DNA from: Stichopus chloronotus
Lineage: Eukaryota > Echinodermata > Holothuroidea > Aspidochirotida > Stichopodidae
DNA length: 64,000 bases
NCBI GenBank assembly: GCA_021234535.1
Contig: CM037843.1
Location: forward strand, 37,139,200 to 37,203,199
Direction of reading: 5' to 3'
How positions within the stretch are numbered: the first letter of the stretch is position 1; each line of letters starts with the position of its first letter. This document shows, piece after piece, positions 39,301 through 50,669 of the stretch. The notes below the pieces were generated by a model that was given only the letters and a program-made list of their open reading frames with translations, did no database searches and was not told where the DNA came from. The translations under genes and the position numbers were made by a program.

Positions 39301-39371
39301 CACGTGTGCACATATAGGTGATAGAATTCACTTTCCAACCTTCGCAGCAGTCCTTGCCACAAACATTAGGT
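39301..39371 (-). CDS. Exon of fibrillin/LTBP-like gene: FUN-type N-terminal unit
   Basis: This internal exon of a secreted matrix glycoprotein encodes 23 codons, PNVCGKDCCEGWK followed by ten more residues ending in MCTR. The NVCG...CC.GW...C pattern is the N-terminal signature shared by fibrillins (FUN domain) and LTBPs, placed just before the first EGF module. Splice sites on the minus strand are strong: a T-rich tract plus ACAG before 39371, and G|GTAAGT after 39301. The 71-nt exon enters in phase 2 and leaves in phase 1, matching the phase-1 entry of the EGF exon at 26124. VCG and CC are separated by only two residues, as I recall for LTBPs, whereas fibrillins carry a longer insert; this is an inference from memory of the family. 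In fibrillins this region takes part in N-to-C terminal self-assembly. The exon is too short to name the gene by itself, but the phase match and the following exons make it convincing. Confidence 0.8.
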
Positions 39372-40931
39372 CTGTAAAAAAAAATGAAACAAAATAAAAA
39401 AGACATGAAAAAAGTATTCCCTATCACAGCAAAGTACCTCAATTAATGGGGATTAATTTAGAAAAAAAAACATACATACATACAAACAAACAAGCAAACA
39501 AAGACATAATAAGGCAGTCTAATGACTTTCAAATAAAGGTTGCTTGCATAGCCTGGTTGAAAAAAGGGCAATAGCTGTACCATGGATGCACTTCAATAAT
39601 TTTGAGATGGGGGAGGGGGTGGGGGAAACAGGGATATGGTTCCATGCATGATGAAACATGTAAGAACTTACTGTAAGAAAGTATCTACAAACGATGAGGT
39701 CAAAGCATTTAAGTTGACCAATTATTGTTGTTACCAAAATTAGACAAACTCAGTTTTCAAATGTGTCGTTCTTGTACAGTAACGCCCTTTAAATTGTTTT
39801 TTTTTTCGTTGTTGGTATAGAGAACCAAAATGTGATTGGAGTGAACAAAAGTTCGTTTCTCAGGATGCATGATCACTGATTCGCATGCAGGACTTTTCAA
39901 ATGTCTAAATCCATCGTACGGAATCTTTCGTCTAGGTCACAGTCGGTGTACATAGGGCCTTCAGTATGTTTAACAATGATCTAACCAAATTCTTCTCAAA
40001 GTTTATTTGGCAGGTTTGAAGATAAATTGGGCAACGATTCAAGAACCAATTTGAAAGATTAACCAGTATCAGAGCGACTGCTATTAGGAAGAAATAAAAA
40101 ACTTAGCTATCATCGACCCATCCATGCATAACCTTCTCACAAAAGGTTGTCTGCAGTCTTTGAACCGGTCAGATTAAGGCGTTAATAGGCAGCCTGATAT
40201 GTTTCTATTCCCTTTATATTGCCACACTTGCTATCTGTGACCTTCCGTTTCATAGGTTCAAACACGTAAGTAACAGGTCACAAATAAAGTCTCTCGCGGG
40301 ACGAATTATGGTACGCCGACAGCAGCAAAATAAAAAAAAAATATATATCGTTAGAATATTATTCTTTTTTGGTATCTATAGGAGTGACGATAATCTCCAA
40401 ATCATTTCTCTGTATGTATGGAATTTTGTCTGTCAACAATTTAGGTCTTCCTGTCGTAGAAGGAAAGAACTTTTTTTTTTAAAAGAATGCAAAGGTAGCG
40501 ACGGCGGGTTTGCGCAAGGTGCTGAACGAATAACGGGCTTATCTATTCTTAGCATTTAGTGAGTGGAAGGTAAGTAGATACGCAACTCCGCCGGAGGTGA
40601 TAGGGTTGACGTGTATTCATAGAGGAGTTACTCTTCCTTGCTGAAACGGTGAAAGGGGGTCAAATGTTTACATCGAATAGAACAATCTAACTAAGAATTA
40701 CCCATGATGAAATCGATGTCCTTACGGGACTTTTATGTTTCGTTTCATTTGACTCCAATTGTTGTTGTTGTTGTTTTTCATTGGTGTTATGTGGAAGAAT
40801 CATGACACATGAGAAACTTCAGTTGTAAAGTAACCCCGTCCTTTCCCTGCACCCTCTTTCCCACGCGAACCCCATAATCAGTGCGCACCTCCTCGATATC
40901 AACAAAGGATAAATCTTTGGGGTCTGTTCTC

Positions 40932-41309
40932 TTAAAGGGGCTCATTGAGTTGATATCAGTAAAGATTGCGGTGATTTTGAAGTATACAAACACATACAAA
41001 ATACTCACAATCAGCATAATTAATCAAGTTTCACATCCGATAGTTATATGAAAACTGTCATTTTTTTTCGGATTTTTGACCGTTACTTGCTCTGATTGTG
41101 TGCATGTGAATGTACTAATGTGAAAATGTCTGGTCACAAAGTTTCAAAAACCAAATTTAATCGTTGGTTACTCACTTATTAATGTTCCAACGAATGTAAA
41201 ACTTTGAGATCCTTTTAGTTTGACTGTTTGTCATTAGTATGTGAAGGAAACTCGACCGGTTTAGAAAAATTGAGTGAATTTCACAAAACAACTCAATGAG
41301 CATCTTTAA
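40932..41309 (-). mobile_element. MITE family 2 (TTAA ends, CTCATTGAGTTG TIR)
   Basis: A 378-bp element. It starts TTAAAGGGGCTCATTGAGTTG and ends CAACTCAATGAGCATCTTTAA, so TIRs are about 20 bp with TTAA at both tips. The body matches the copy at 57634-57995 in the opposite orientation, including TTTCCTTCACATACTAATGA in complement. The ORF at 40787-41017 overlaps it and is not a gene. Confidence 0.8.
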
Positions 41310-42686
41310 AAAAAAAAAATAGATTGTGTGACTTCAGTACCCACGGCTAGCAGTAAGTTTGCTCCAACCGACGTGATGATCGCCCTTAAAGTTGATTCAA
41401 ACTCCTGTAAACGGTTACACGAATGCGCTGGTAGATTGGCTAACTCAAACCCGTAACTTCACACCAAGATGGCTCCTTAAATATGAACCTATAGGCGTTA
41501 CCACAGAATTACCAGGGAGTTAGTGTCTCCGTCTTGGATTCACGAAATCTTGATACTTAATGTCATTATCATTAGGCCTACTCGATCCGCTCCACTTCAA
41601 TTCCGATTGTCAACGACGACGGTATGATAACAACAAGCACGAAAAAAACTTAGATAAATCTCTGATGGTTAACAGACGTATAGGGTCCGGGGGGTGGGTG
41701 GGTGTTCGCGTGTCAACATAAAGAGAAATGTTTCCCAAATCATGTATTTAAAAGGCAAACAAATCAAAGATCGGAATTTGTGTAGGTTCTTCATGTAAAC
41801 TTGCAGGTTCCGCATGTTCTAGATTCTACATGTAGGCTACGAATTCTGCATGTCGTTTGTGCATAATGACCTACATTCGCTTGGATATTTTCAAGCCAAG
41901 AATTTAACATATTACATAGACACATAAAATTGCTGTCAACGTGTCAGTAGTAAATGCCAAAGCGTAACCCAAGCTGTAAACTGAGTGATTGTCTTCTTTT
42001 TTTTTCACATTTTCGAGTGCTTTTTTTTTTTTAAAGCCAAAGAAAAGTTTTCTGGAGTAAGACGTATGGACTCTGTTCATAATACAGGACACATCCAAAA
42101 ACTATTTTTCCTGTGAACCACAACACGTAGAACATATATACTGTCGACGAGTGATGCATCTTGTCACCGCTTCCTGGCGACAAAAAGAAATGTTTGAAAT
42201 AAACCGTTTTTGTGAAAATATTAGTTCTAACTTTCAGGCGTTCAGTCGAACAAAAGGAAAAATGAAATTCATGAAACTGACTTACCACGTGCTTGCTATT
42301 AAGCACTAATCGAATTTACACCCCAGGGCCTCCGGTCAATTTATAAACAAAACGAGTTTGCAATATCAACCAATTGTGGTTAGTATATTGTTTTATTGGT
42401 ACACATCTTCGGCAGGAGAAGCGGATCATATATCAGATTTAGTTTCTCTTTAGATCTTTGAAACATTTTTTAATCACATCGGGACCGTGGTGACAATCAT
42501 TGAATTCTAGTTATTCATTCAAAGGTGCCCTCCTACCTTCCAGATTAACGTAAATCATGTTATCACATAAAGAAATATAGGCCTAGAAAGTATGTTGCAA
42601 GACAAGAAAAAAAAAAAGAAGGTTAATCTGATTGAACATGCATGGGCAATATGTGCCTACACGGTTATGCACTTCAGTGAATATCA

Positions 42687-43043
42687 GTGAAACTCTGTAA
42701 ACCTAGACAATGTTGGCAACCTTTCAGAAGAATGAGTCACAATGGTATTTCGCAGAATCTCTACATAGGATACATGCCAAATCAATCAAAACACTTTCGC
42801 ATTGCATGCCGTAAATTCATCCCAGACCTCGATAGGCCTCGATATATCCTGCGGTTTGCAGGAAAGGAGGACGGGCAGTGGTGGGGAAGGAAGACCTGTA
42901 CTCTTTGCAAATGTGGCCTTGATCCAAGTGAGCCCAGAGATATGCCCCTTTTAAAAATAAGTGTGCTTACCACAGAATTAGAATTGACAGCCGAAATTCT
43001 GACCAACGAAACCCTACATCTTCAGGAAACACACTGGGTTTAA
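42687..43043 (+). CDS. Unrecognised 118-codon ORF with VWC-like Cys cluster
   Basis: The open frame contains DGQWWGRKTCTLCKCGLDP near its middle. A Trp followed by C-x2-C-x-C resembles the centre of von Willebrand factor type C modules, but the other VWC cysteines are missing and there is no ATG at the listed 5' end (it opens with GTG). A pyrimidine-poor acceptor-like GCGGTTTGCAG lies just before GKEDGQWW. The frame may be a decayed exon or chance. Composition is a little more GC-rich than the flanks. Confidence 0.15.
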   Translation: MKLCKPRQCWQPFRRMSHNGISQNLYIGYMPNQSKHFRIACRKFIPDLDRPRYILRFAGKEDGQWWGRKTCTLCKCGLDPSEPRDMPLLKISVLTTELELTAEILTNETLHLQETHWV

Positions 43044-44574
43044 AACTTATTTTTCTTCATAGAGTTGGAAAAGAAAATGACTTTAAAACTGCATTCTCTG
43101 TCAAGACTGAGAAAGATGGTTTGGTCAAATCTTTGCTTTGTATTTTGTATGACTTGCAGTTTCTAGTCATAAAATTGCGAGGTATATATAATCATTCACC
43201 TACAAAGTGCACACTACAAAATAAAGCAACCGGGCTCACATAAAAGGCCAAAATAATCTAGACCGTATACAAAACAGATGAAATAACAGACAGAGGCACT
43301 TGATACGTACGCAAGCTAGCCTACATAACTATTTTGGTCGTAGAATGTAGGTCCAGGTCAACTCTTTCTTGTTTTATCGGCTCTCCCAAAGTTCCTGAAT
43401 TATGAGGTGGAAGAATCTGTCCGTTGATCTTTGATGTCGTAAACCGGAACCAGGATGTTTAATTCCTGAATTCCCCGACGATTTTTATTTGTATGTGTAT
43501 ATTACTTGCTGCCCATTAACATATCTGTATATAATACGGTAAGATGTACTAATAATCCTAAAGCACTACGTCTAATAGATGAAATAAAACTTGAATTACA
43601 CAACGTTTTTAATGATTTTAAAATTATTTTAAATTTTCTGTGGAGCAAAGGTTGTAAAAACTCATCACTGTCATCTTTAAATAATCAAAATGAGAGACAT
43701 GTAATTGTTTTGAGCCTTTCTTCTTGGTTTTACAAGTTTCATAATAAAATCCTTGTAATAATAGCTTTATGGAAGTAGTATAGAGGTGAGTTGGGATCAG
43801 GAAGAGGAATGCGCACTTGCGCAACACGTACTGTTCATCGTAACACCTTTTTGTAGTTCACAAAATGGTAGGCCAGAAAAACGTGCGGGGAGACTGTGGG
43901 GGGGGGGGGGTTGCTTGCTTTAAGTCGATCATTCTATGATCTTGTTTCCAGCTTATGTAAAAGGTTCTTGCAGAAGTAAAGCCTGTTTTCATCATGGTAA
44001 CGGAGGCTTTGCAAACTTGCTTTGGCTCATTCATTGTAGTACGAAATAACAACCGCTCATTGATGTGTTCTTCCAACTTGGTCGTATTAATGTATTTCAT
44101 CGAACACTCCTAAAACAGCCTATTACGTAGGCCTAACTGATTATTTTCAGATCATGTAAATATAATGGAAGTGAACATGGCAACCGTTGTCTACGCATAA
44201 TTGCAAATAGCTAGGGCAGTATACATCCCACTAGCGAACAGTATTGCTAATATCTTTCCACCGGCTGCTGTGTGGACGTTTTAGAGAGGAGTGTTGCAAA
44301 GTTACTGCTTCAGAATAATTGAAATTTAGGTTCGGGGCAGGGGGCTTGCAAGAAGTCGTCTTTTGCATATTTGGGAGTACATCTTTCAATAATTACATGA
44401 TAAATGTAAGTTACTTCTATAACTGGATATGTTTCGTAAAAGGGACGGTTTAAACATCCTCATAAGACTAACTTGGATCAACTAATATAGTCTATCTCTC
44501 TGTTGACTCAGTATGTCAGTTGCCATGCATACCAGGACCATTTCAAAAGTACGTAGGCCTACATCTTTACGATA

Positions 44575-44640
44575 CGACAGGAGATGAGATTCAAACTCAT
44601 GACCTATAGTGCAATGTATCCACTCGTATAGACATTTTAA
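44575..44640 (-). repeat. tRNA-derived SINE remnant (T-arm and B box)
   Basis: On the minus strand, ATGAG-TTTGAAT-CTCAT forms a perfect five-pair T-stem with a seven-base loop close to the Pol III B box. It is preceded by GTGGATACATTGCACTATAG, which could be the D/anticodon part. Pairing of the acceptor stem cannot be made out, so this is a relic and not a functional tRNA. Confidence 0.35.
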
Positions 44641-46643
44641 ACTTAATAACCACTGTGATGGCAGCCAAACATGGTTTAAAATGCTGCCAAAGATCGCCGA
44701 CCACGCAGATAAAATTCTTGTGAACCAACCAACATAACAGAAAATATGGCTGAAACTTTTCAAAGCATTCTAAATGCTTTTCGAACATGAACAACAAATA
44801 CATGATTGGTGACCGAAATGGATAGTACGCCGTTATTTTACCGTATATATATATTTACACTTGCAAATGGGTCATGGGTAATACCTTTAATTCATATCTT
44901 CACCCACATATGGACACCACAACAATTGTCGTTCTGAGTTTTTTTTTATGTGCGGGATATATTTTTTCTTCCACAAACTATGAAAGAACTAGTTGAAAGG
45001 GCAATGAACATTCACAATGACTCGTTTTCTCGCAAAAAATGTAGGCTAAAGACCAGAATTTTTGTTGTCTTTCCGTCGTGATTTAAAGCGACGTAAAGCT
45101 GGTTCTTATGTAACCGGACACTAGATTATCAGTCCAATGACAGAGTAAACAATAATGACCTGATTGTCTTTTGGACACCGGGACTTGACCCCAGTGACTA
45201 AAAGTTGTGAGAACGCTCAGCTAGTTTGGAAGGGATTTCACTTGTCGGGCAACTTATAGTTAGGATTTCCGTACACGCAATTCAAGCTGTTGGGAGTTTA
45301 AATATAATAGTTAAACGTTGTGATGGTTGCAGGAAATAAGGACCTATCACCCTCTAGAAAGCACAAAAATTTGGTCGTTTAAACATTTTTTTTTTGTATT
45401 ATCGTGTTCTAAATGGTTGTTTTACATTCTGTGGTGTTTAAAAAGAGACAACGTATATTCTCTTAATTGTGCTGAATGTCGAACGTACCTTATCTCGCAC
45501 TAGATAGAAGCAGTTGGGGAAACTGAATTCAAAGCAAACGCATTTGTCTGTGATACAATTTATTAAATATTTAAACATGTGAATGAATGCAAATGACTTA
45601 AAACTAAAACAATTGTAAGGTAGACAGTCTCCCAGAAATCAGTCTTGCTGAAACAAGTGCAGTGTTTTCATATTATATACCACACGTACGAAGGCCTTCA
45701 AAAGCACAAAATAGACTTGTATATAAGGTCTAAGACAAGCACCGAAGTTTCGTTATAATTTGGATTAATAGATCGGGAGGATTACTCATTTAATGGTCTT
45801 CTTGACTTCATGACCAATGCTCTTGGAAGAAAGTGCAACGGAACATTTACCATGAACTAAAGAAGTTTACAATTGAGTCATCACCACAGTAAAGTGAAAA
45901 TGTGAGTGAACATTTCGAAATTACGTAAAATATCCTGTAATATCATGCAGGCGAAAAAACTCCGAAACGTAAAAAACTTATCCTCATCAGATCCTAGACT
46001 TGACACCTTGACAACGGAGTAAATGTGAACATACTATATGCTATTTGCAAATACAAATCGGCCAGGTATAGTGAATGCTGTATAAAGATTCCTGATGCTT
46101 GTGTGAACTGATACAATTGAAAATGAGTGGTTCCTGTCTTGCTTATTACGTAATCAGACGACCAAGAATAAATGCCGGAAAGGAGAGTGGGCGATTTGTG
46201 TGTTCGAGTTTCCTGAAAAATCTGGAGAGGGTATGAAGATAAACCTAATAAAGGGGAACATTAGATCGGAAGTACTACCACAGAAATGATTTTCAAAAGG
46301 AGGCTCGACATGTCTGTATTTGGCCTGTTGTCTTTGTATAATCTCGCAGTTGTAACAGCCAATGAACTTAGGTTTGCTTTGCGATTGTTCTGTACAATGA
46401 ACTTCAGTAGAGTATGCTAAGTGTTAGGCTACACGTAGCCTGAGCTGGGAGTACAACATTTCCACCTTGTATTCAGTCTTTACAGTGGTTCAGGTGTTCT
46501 CAGTAGTATGCTGCAACTCTTTGAATATTCAATACAATCATATTACACAATGATCCATCTTCAGAAGATAGATGAATACATTGCACGTCACTTGAAAGAA
46601 ATAGCTAGTTATAGCCTTCGTACCTCCGGAAATATCCACATAT

Positions 46644-46778
46644 GTCAGTCGATCCTAAGCTCTAGGGAAGTTCCGCTCTGAGCGGCCGTGAGATCCTCGT
46701 CGGCTTTTCCCTACCCGGGACCGGCGGGGTGATCGCACCCTGGGCGAAAGGGAACCGGGTCAATATTCCCCGACGAGA
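46644..46778 (+). pseudogene. 28S rRNA fragment (isolated, truncated)
   Basis: About 135 bp match my recollection of a conserved part of animal 28S rRNA. It begins GTCAGTCGATCCTAAG, continues through GGGAAGTTCCGCTCTGAG and a GC-rich variable segment, and ends GCGAAAGGGAACCGGGTCAA with TATTCCCCGACGAG. It is much more GC-rich than its AT-rich surroundings. Nothing resembling 28S continues on either side, so this is a relic insertion and not a functional rRNA gene. CATATGT occurs at both edges (46639-46645 and 46789-46795), compatible with a target-site duplication. Confidence 0.75.
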
Positions 46779-47054
46779 CCATATCGGCCATATGTAGTGG
46801 CATGCATCGTCAGGGTACGTTAATATTGTGTAAACGCCTAAGTGTTTGTTTATTTCTATGCAACATGAACATTCAGTTTACTAACGTACATGTGTCGAAG
46901 AACATAGAAATTCATCAAACTGCAATTGCTTAGACGACAAGTCTAACCCTCTATGAACTTTTCTTTTATACGAAATGGTCATTATTATTAAGAAACGTTT
47001 ATTACCGATGTATATTAAAAGTATGTATATTAGGTTGAAAGAGAATGTTACAAC

Positions 47055-47200
47055 AACTTTTTGGTCAGGTCAGAAAGGGACTCATTTATTGTTTTGTGGA
47101 ATTCGCACCTTTTTCTCAACCAGTCAAGTTTCCTTCACTCACAAATGGCAAATGATGAATCTAAGAGAATCCCCATGTTTTACATAGCCTACAAATTAGC
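47055..47200 (+). mobile_element. MITE family 2 fragment
   Basis: About 145 bp matching the left part of family 2: GGGACTCATTTATTGTTTTG, then AACCAGTCAAGTTTCCTTCA, CAAATGG and CCCATGTTTTACAT. No TIR or right half is present. The overlapping 70-codon ORF is a product of this repeat. Confidence 0.55.
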
Positions 47201-50200
47201 ATAAGTGAGAGGAAAAAATATAAAGATTCGAATTAGATGATCAACTCCATGTGCAATGACAGCATTTCCGGAGAATGTGTTCCTTGTAAATCTGCGTGTA
47301 TTCATGTGTGATTACAGGTTTTCCAACGAAACAACGCTGTTCGAACAATCAATTAGATTTAAATAACTAGATTGGAATTGCACGTGATTTATTCACATGG
47401 CGTAGAAATTGAGTCTCTTAATCCATGCTTGTTTAAAATGAGCTCCCCCCTCCCCCGACAAAGAAAAAGAAAGGTGATGAATCAGTAACATCGATTACAA
47501 TTTCACTATCACGACCGTGAAATGATCCTATTACGTGCTCTTGATAAAGGAAAATGTCGCATTCCATGTGCTTGAGGAGCTACGGAAAGTGTTGCTTGTC
47601 AATCTCTTCCTTAAATCGGTATAGCAACCATGCTGATTGGCCGTTCCCAGAAATGGACCTGAAGTGATGCTCTTTAACCATATCACAAGGAACTTTAAAG
47701 CACAAGGAATGTTTTACAAAAACTAAGATGGTCAATTATATATATCTGTAAAATGATGGCAATTCGAATACCTTTCCTTGGAATAATCGTAGCGTTAATT
47801 AAAACAGTTATATTGTCCAATAAAACCTCATTCGACCACCACAATTCGGTCAGTAATTACATCTACTCACACAAAACAGTTAAATCTATAATGGTCAAAT
47901 ACTTTGCTTTCTAATAGAGGAAGTTACAGTCAAGATATATGGCAACGGCATAGATCGTTGCCAAGTATTCCTCTCCCAATGGGGACACGTTTAAGGTAAG
48001 CCAAACTGCCAATCGTTTTCTTTGCAAAGGAAAGTATAAGACCGGGGCTAGGACTAGTCAGTCTGACAGAAATCAGCCAGCATGATAGTAATTATCGGAT
48101 AAATGAACCAACTTTTCTTCTTCTGCTTGGTCTTGAAATAGCGTATCAAAGACAAATTACAGAAAACAATGAGGAAAAGATGAGGTGGAATTGGTAGCAA
48201 CGGGGAGGTGCAATTATTGAGAAGCAGATACAACAGAGGCTCTTTCCTTTGAAGTAGCCTATACTTCGCGTCTCTTTTGTTCACCTCTTTCAGATTCAAT
48301 GGGATTAAAGGGTATTAGGAAATTAACTTTAAAGGTCCATGTCGTCTACTCCGTTGTAAATTACCTATCGGAAAATTTTGCTTTATCACTATAGCATTGC
48401 CAGTCGTTATTCTTGAAAATCAATTTTCAACATCCGACGTGTTCCGACGCCGATCGCAGTATGACAAAAATTGATGCTGTGTAACTTATTGAACTTGGAT
48501 ACACCCTCTGCAAACTTGCGAAATTTAGAGAAAATTGATAAAATACTACAGTAAAATATAGTCTTATGACTGTTTTCGTCCTTTGCATATGCCAAATGTC
48601 TATGTCTTATTCTTATATACCAATCTGTCTTGATTTCAAAGAAATAACCAATCGTTTTGATTTTTGAGACAGTGGTTTTGACTTGACTGTCCGCAATGAA
48701 CCTCGCATCGAAGCTTTTTTTGCCATGCAATCCTTTGCAAAGATTATAAACAAGTGTGAATGAAGAATACTTTTATATCCGTCATTCCTTCATGAACTGA
48801 ACGTTACCACACCGGGGGATATCTAATACAATTAGTTTAAATTAACCTTCCTCTTGTATCTTCTTCTCGATTGCACCTCCCTGGCATAGCAGTAAGTTCT
48901 CCGTGAGAGAACGGTTGAGCGTGGGGACTGGGGAAGGTTACTACACAGCTTGCCCAAGCAATGTCGGTTATTCAAATTTAAATTAAAAACTTTTAAGTTT
49001 GTCAAAAATTGATGGCATCACTTTTTCTGAAATTTTCTTTAAAATAGGCTTTGACTTATAAGGAGACACATAATGTGTGAGGAGGTAGGAATGGTGCCAG
49101 GGGTATACTGATATATATGTGTGGCAGCGATACAGCTTTTAAATGATTTTCTCTTCGAAACTTTTAGTCATGGAATCATTCGTGTCGTTGTTCGGGGTGA
49201 ACTGTCAAACATACCAACGGAAGATAACGTCTTCTGAGTAAGTTGATTACATCCGTTCCTAATGGTGGGAGTAGGAAGAAGAGTCTTTCATAATCTGTTT
49301 GTCGTTCGAAATGAATTGGTAGGGAAGCAACGCAATTGACCACAGAGTCATTTTTTTTCCTGCTAGATCGAGCCGAGAATTAAACAAGATAAAACACTTC
49401 CGTACGACTGACTGCAGTTTCCTTTCGGTGTCAATCGTGCTGAAGGTTGACGAATAGAAACTCTGAGTGAAACAAGTGTCGTCGCATGAAGACGCCGTAT
49501 ATTCGAACCGTCACCAGAAAAATAAATAAATGCCCTTATGCAGAAAGCGTCCTCAGCATCACATTTCAAACTACAAACAGGAAATATCAGTAGTTTAAGT
49601 ATAATAGTCCATTTTGGTAGATTTTGTTTCTTCTATACAGTGCATTAAAACAATGTCTCGCCTCATTTGGAACAAATCCAGCAGAACTTTCTGTATTTCC
49701 ATACATTGAAATGCAATGTATGGAAAGTTTATTGTTAACTGTTAGTATTCTTGCTCAATGCTCAATCTGTAGTATGTTAAGGGCGTATTTTCACGCGCTA
49801 TAGTCTACTAAGATGGCTGCCACTTTGCCAACATGCCAACGAACGTAGTGTCAACACGCTTTCTGTAGCATTAATTATATGGTGATTACATGTAATGTCT
49901 ATTACCTTTATCGATATGCAGTTTTTCATTTCAGTCCTCATAAAGACAACTAGTTTGAAGCTATTATGTAGATTCAACCAGCCTGAGAGACCGACCCTCA
50001 CAGAGGCAGTCACAGCCATTGATAAACTTGGTAACACGCATTAGTGGATTCTAAGTTGGGGATATATTGTACCAAACATTAAGATCAGAAAATGTGATTC
50101 CATGAAATCAACAAAGTAGCACTACTTGTGTAAAATTGCGCTGGATGTTTTTGTCGTCTTTGCATGTAAGAGTTGATTTCATATTTAAAGGTGATAGGTC

Positions 50201-50590
50201 GTCTATCAATATCTTGTTTGACGCCATGTCTCTTCTTGATAAATTTCTATTGACGTCACTGCTAGCTTACGCTTAATGTTTGCAAGTCCATGAAACCATC
50301 GGTACACTGTGTACATAGCTCTGCTATCATACTAACCGTCCACGAGTACCGTGCAAAACGTAACTAAAATAGTCACATTTGCAGAGTTATTAAGAAGAGC
50401 CTGAGGTTAATTGTGATGTTAACAAGACAAACAACTTCACTTTTTGAGTTATAAGAATTAACGTCATTAACAAAAGTACGGTTTGCTTTACTTTCATTTC
50501 TAGGTACCGTACAATGCAGTTTCAGGGCCATTTTAACGACTATCAAATACTCTCACGGTATACATTTTCAATGGCAGTTTTTTATTTTTA

Positions 50591-50669
50591 CTATGACGCA
50601 TGACATGCACAAACGTCATGTCTGGCACACTCCCTAAAAGTACCATCTTCACATTGTGAATTTACAGAA
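50591..50669 (-). CDS. Candidate cysteine-rich terminal exon
   Basis: On the minus strand an acceptor (CATTTTTGCAG before 50669) is followed by 25 codons and a TAG stop at 50591-50593. An AATAAA hexamer lies within ten bases after the stop. The residues end QCEDGTFRECARHDVCACHAS, four cysteines with spacing C-x7-C-x5-C-x-C. The entry phase is 2. Such a tail could close a small secreted disulfide-rich protein, but I cannot place it in a family. It cannot belong to the fibrillin/LTBP-like gene because that gene continues to the left. Confidence 0.22.

Noticed and set aside
39372..39442. Hydrophobic 'FFMSFLFCFIFFY' start of the ORF at the FUN exon as a signal peptide
   Set aside because: It is the T-rich intron tract before the acceptor; the exon starts at 39371 in phase 2.
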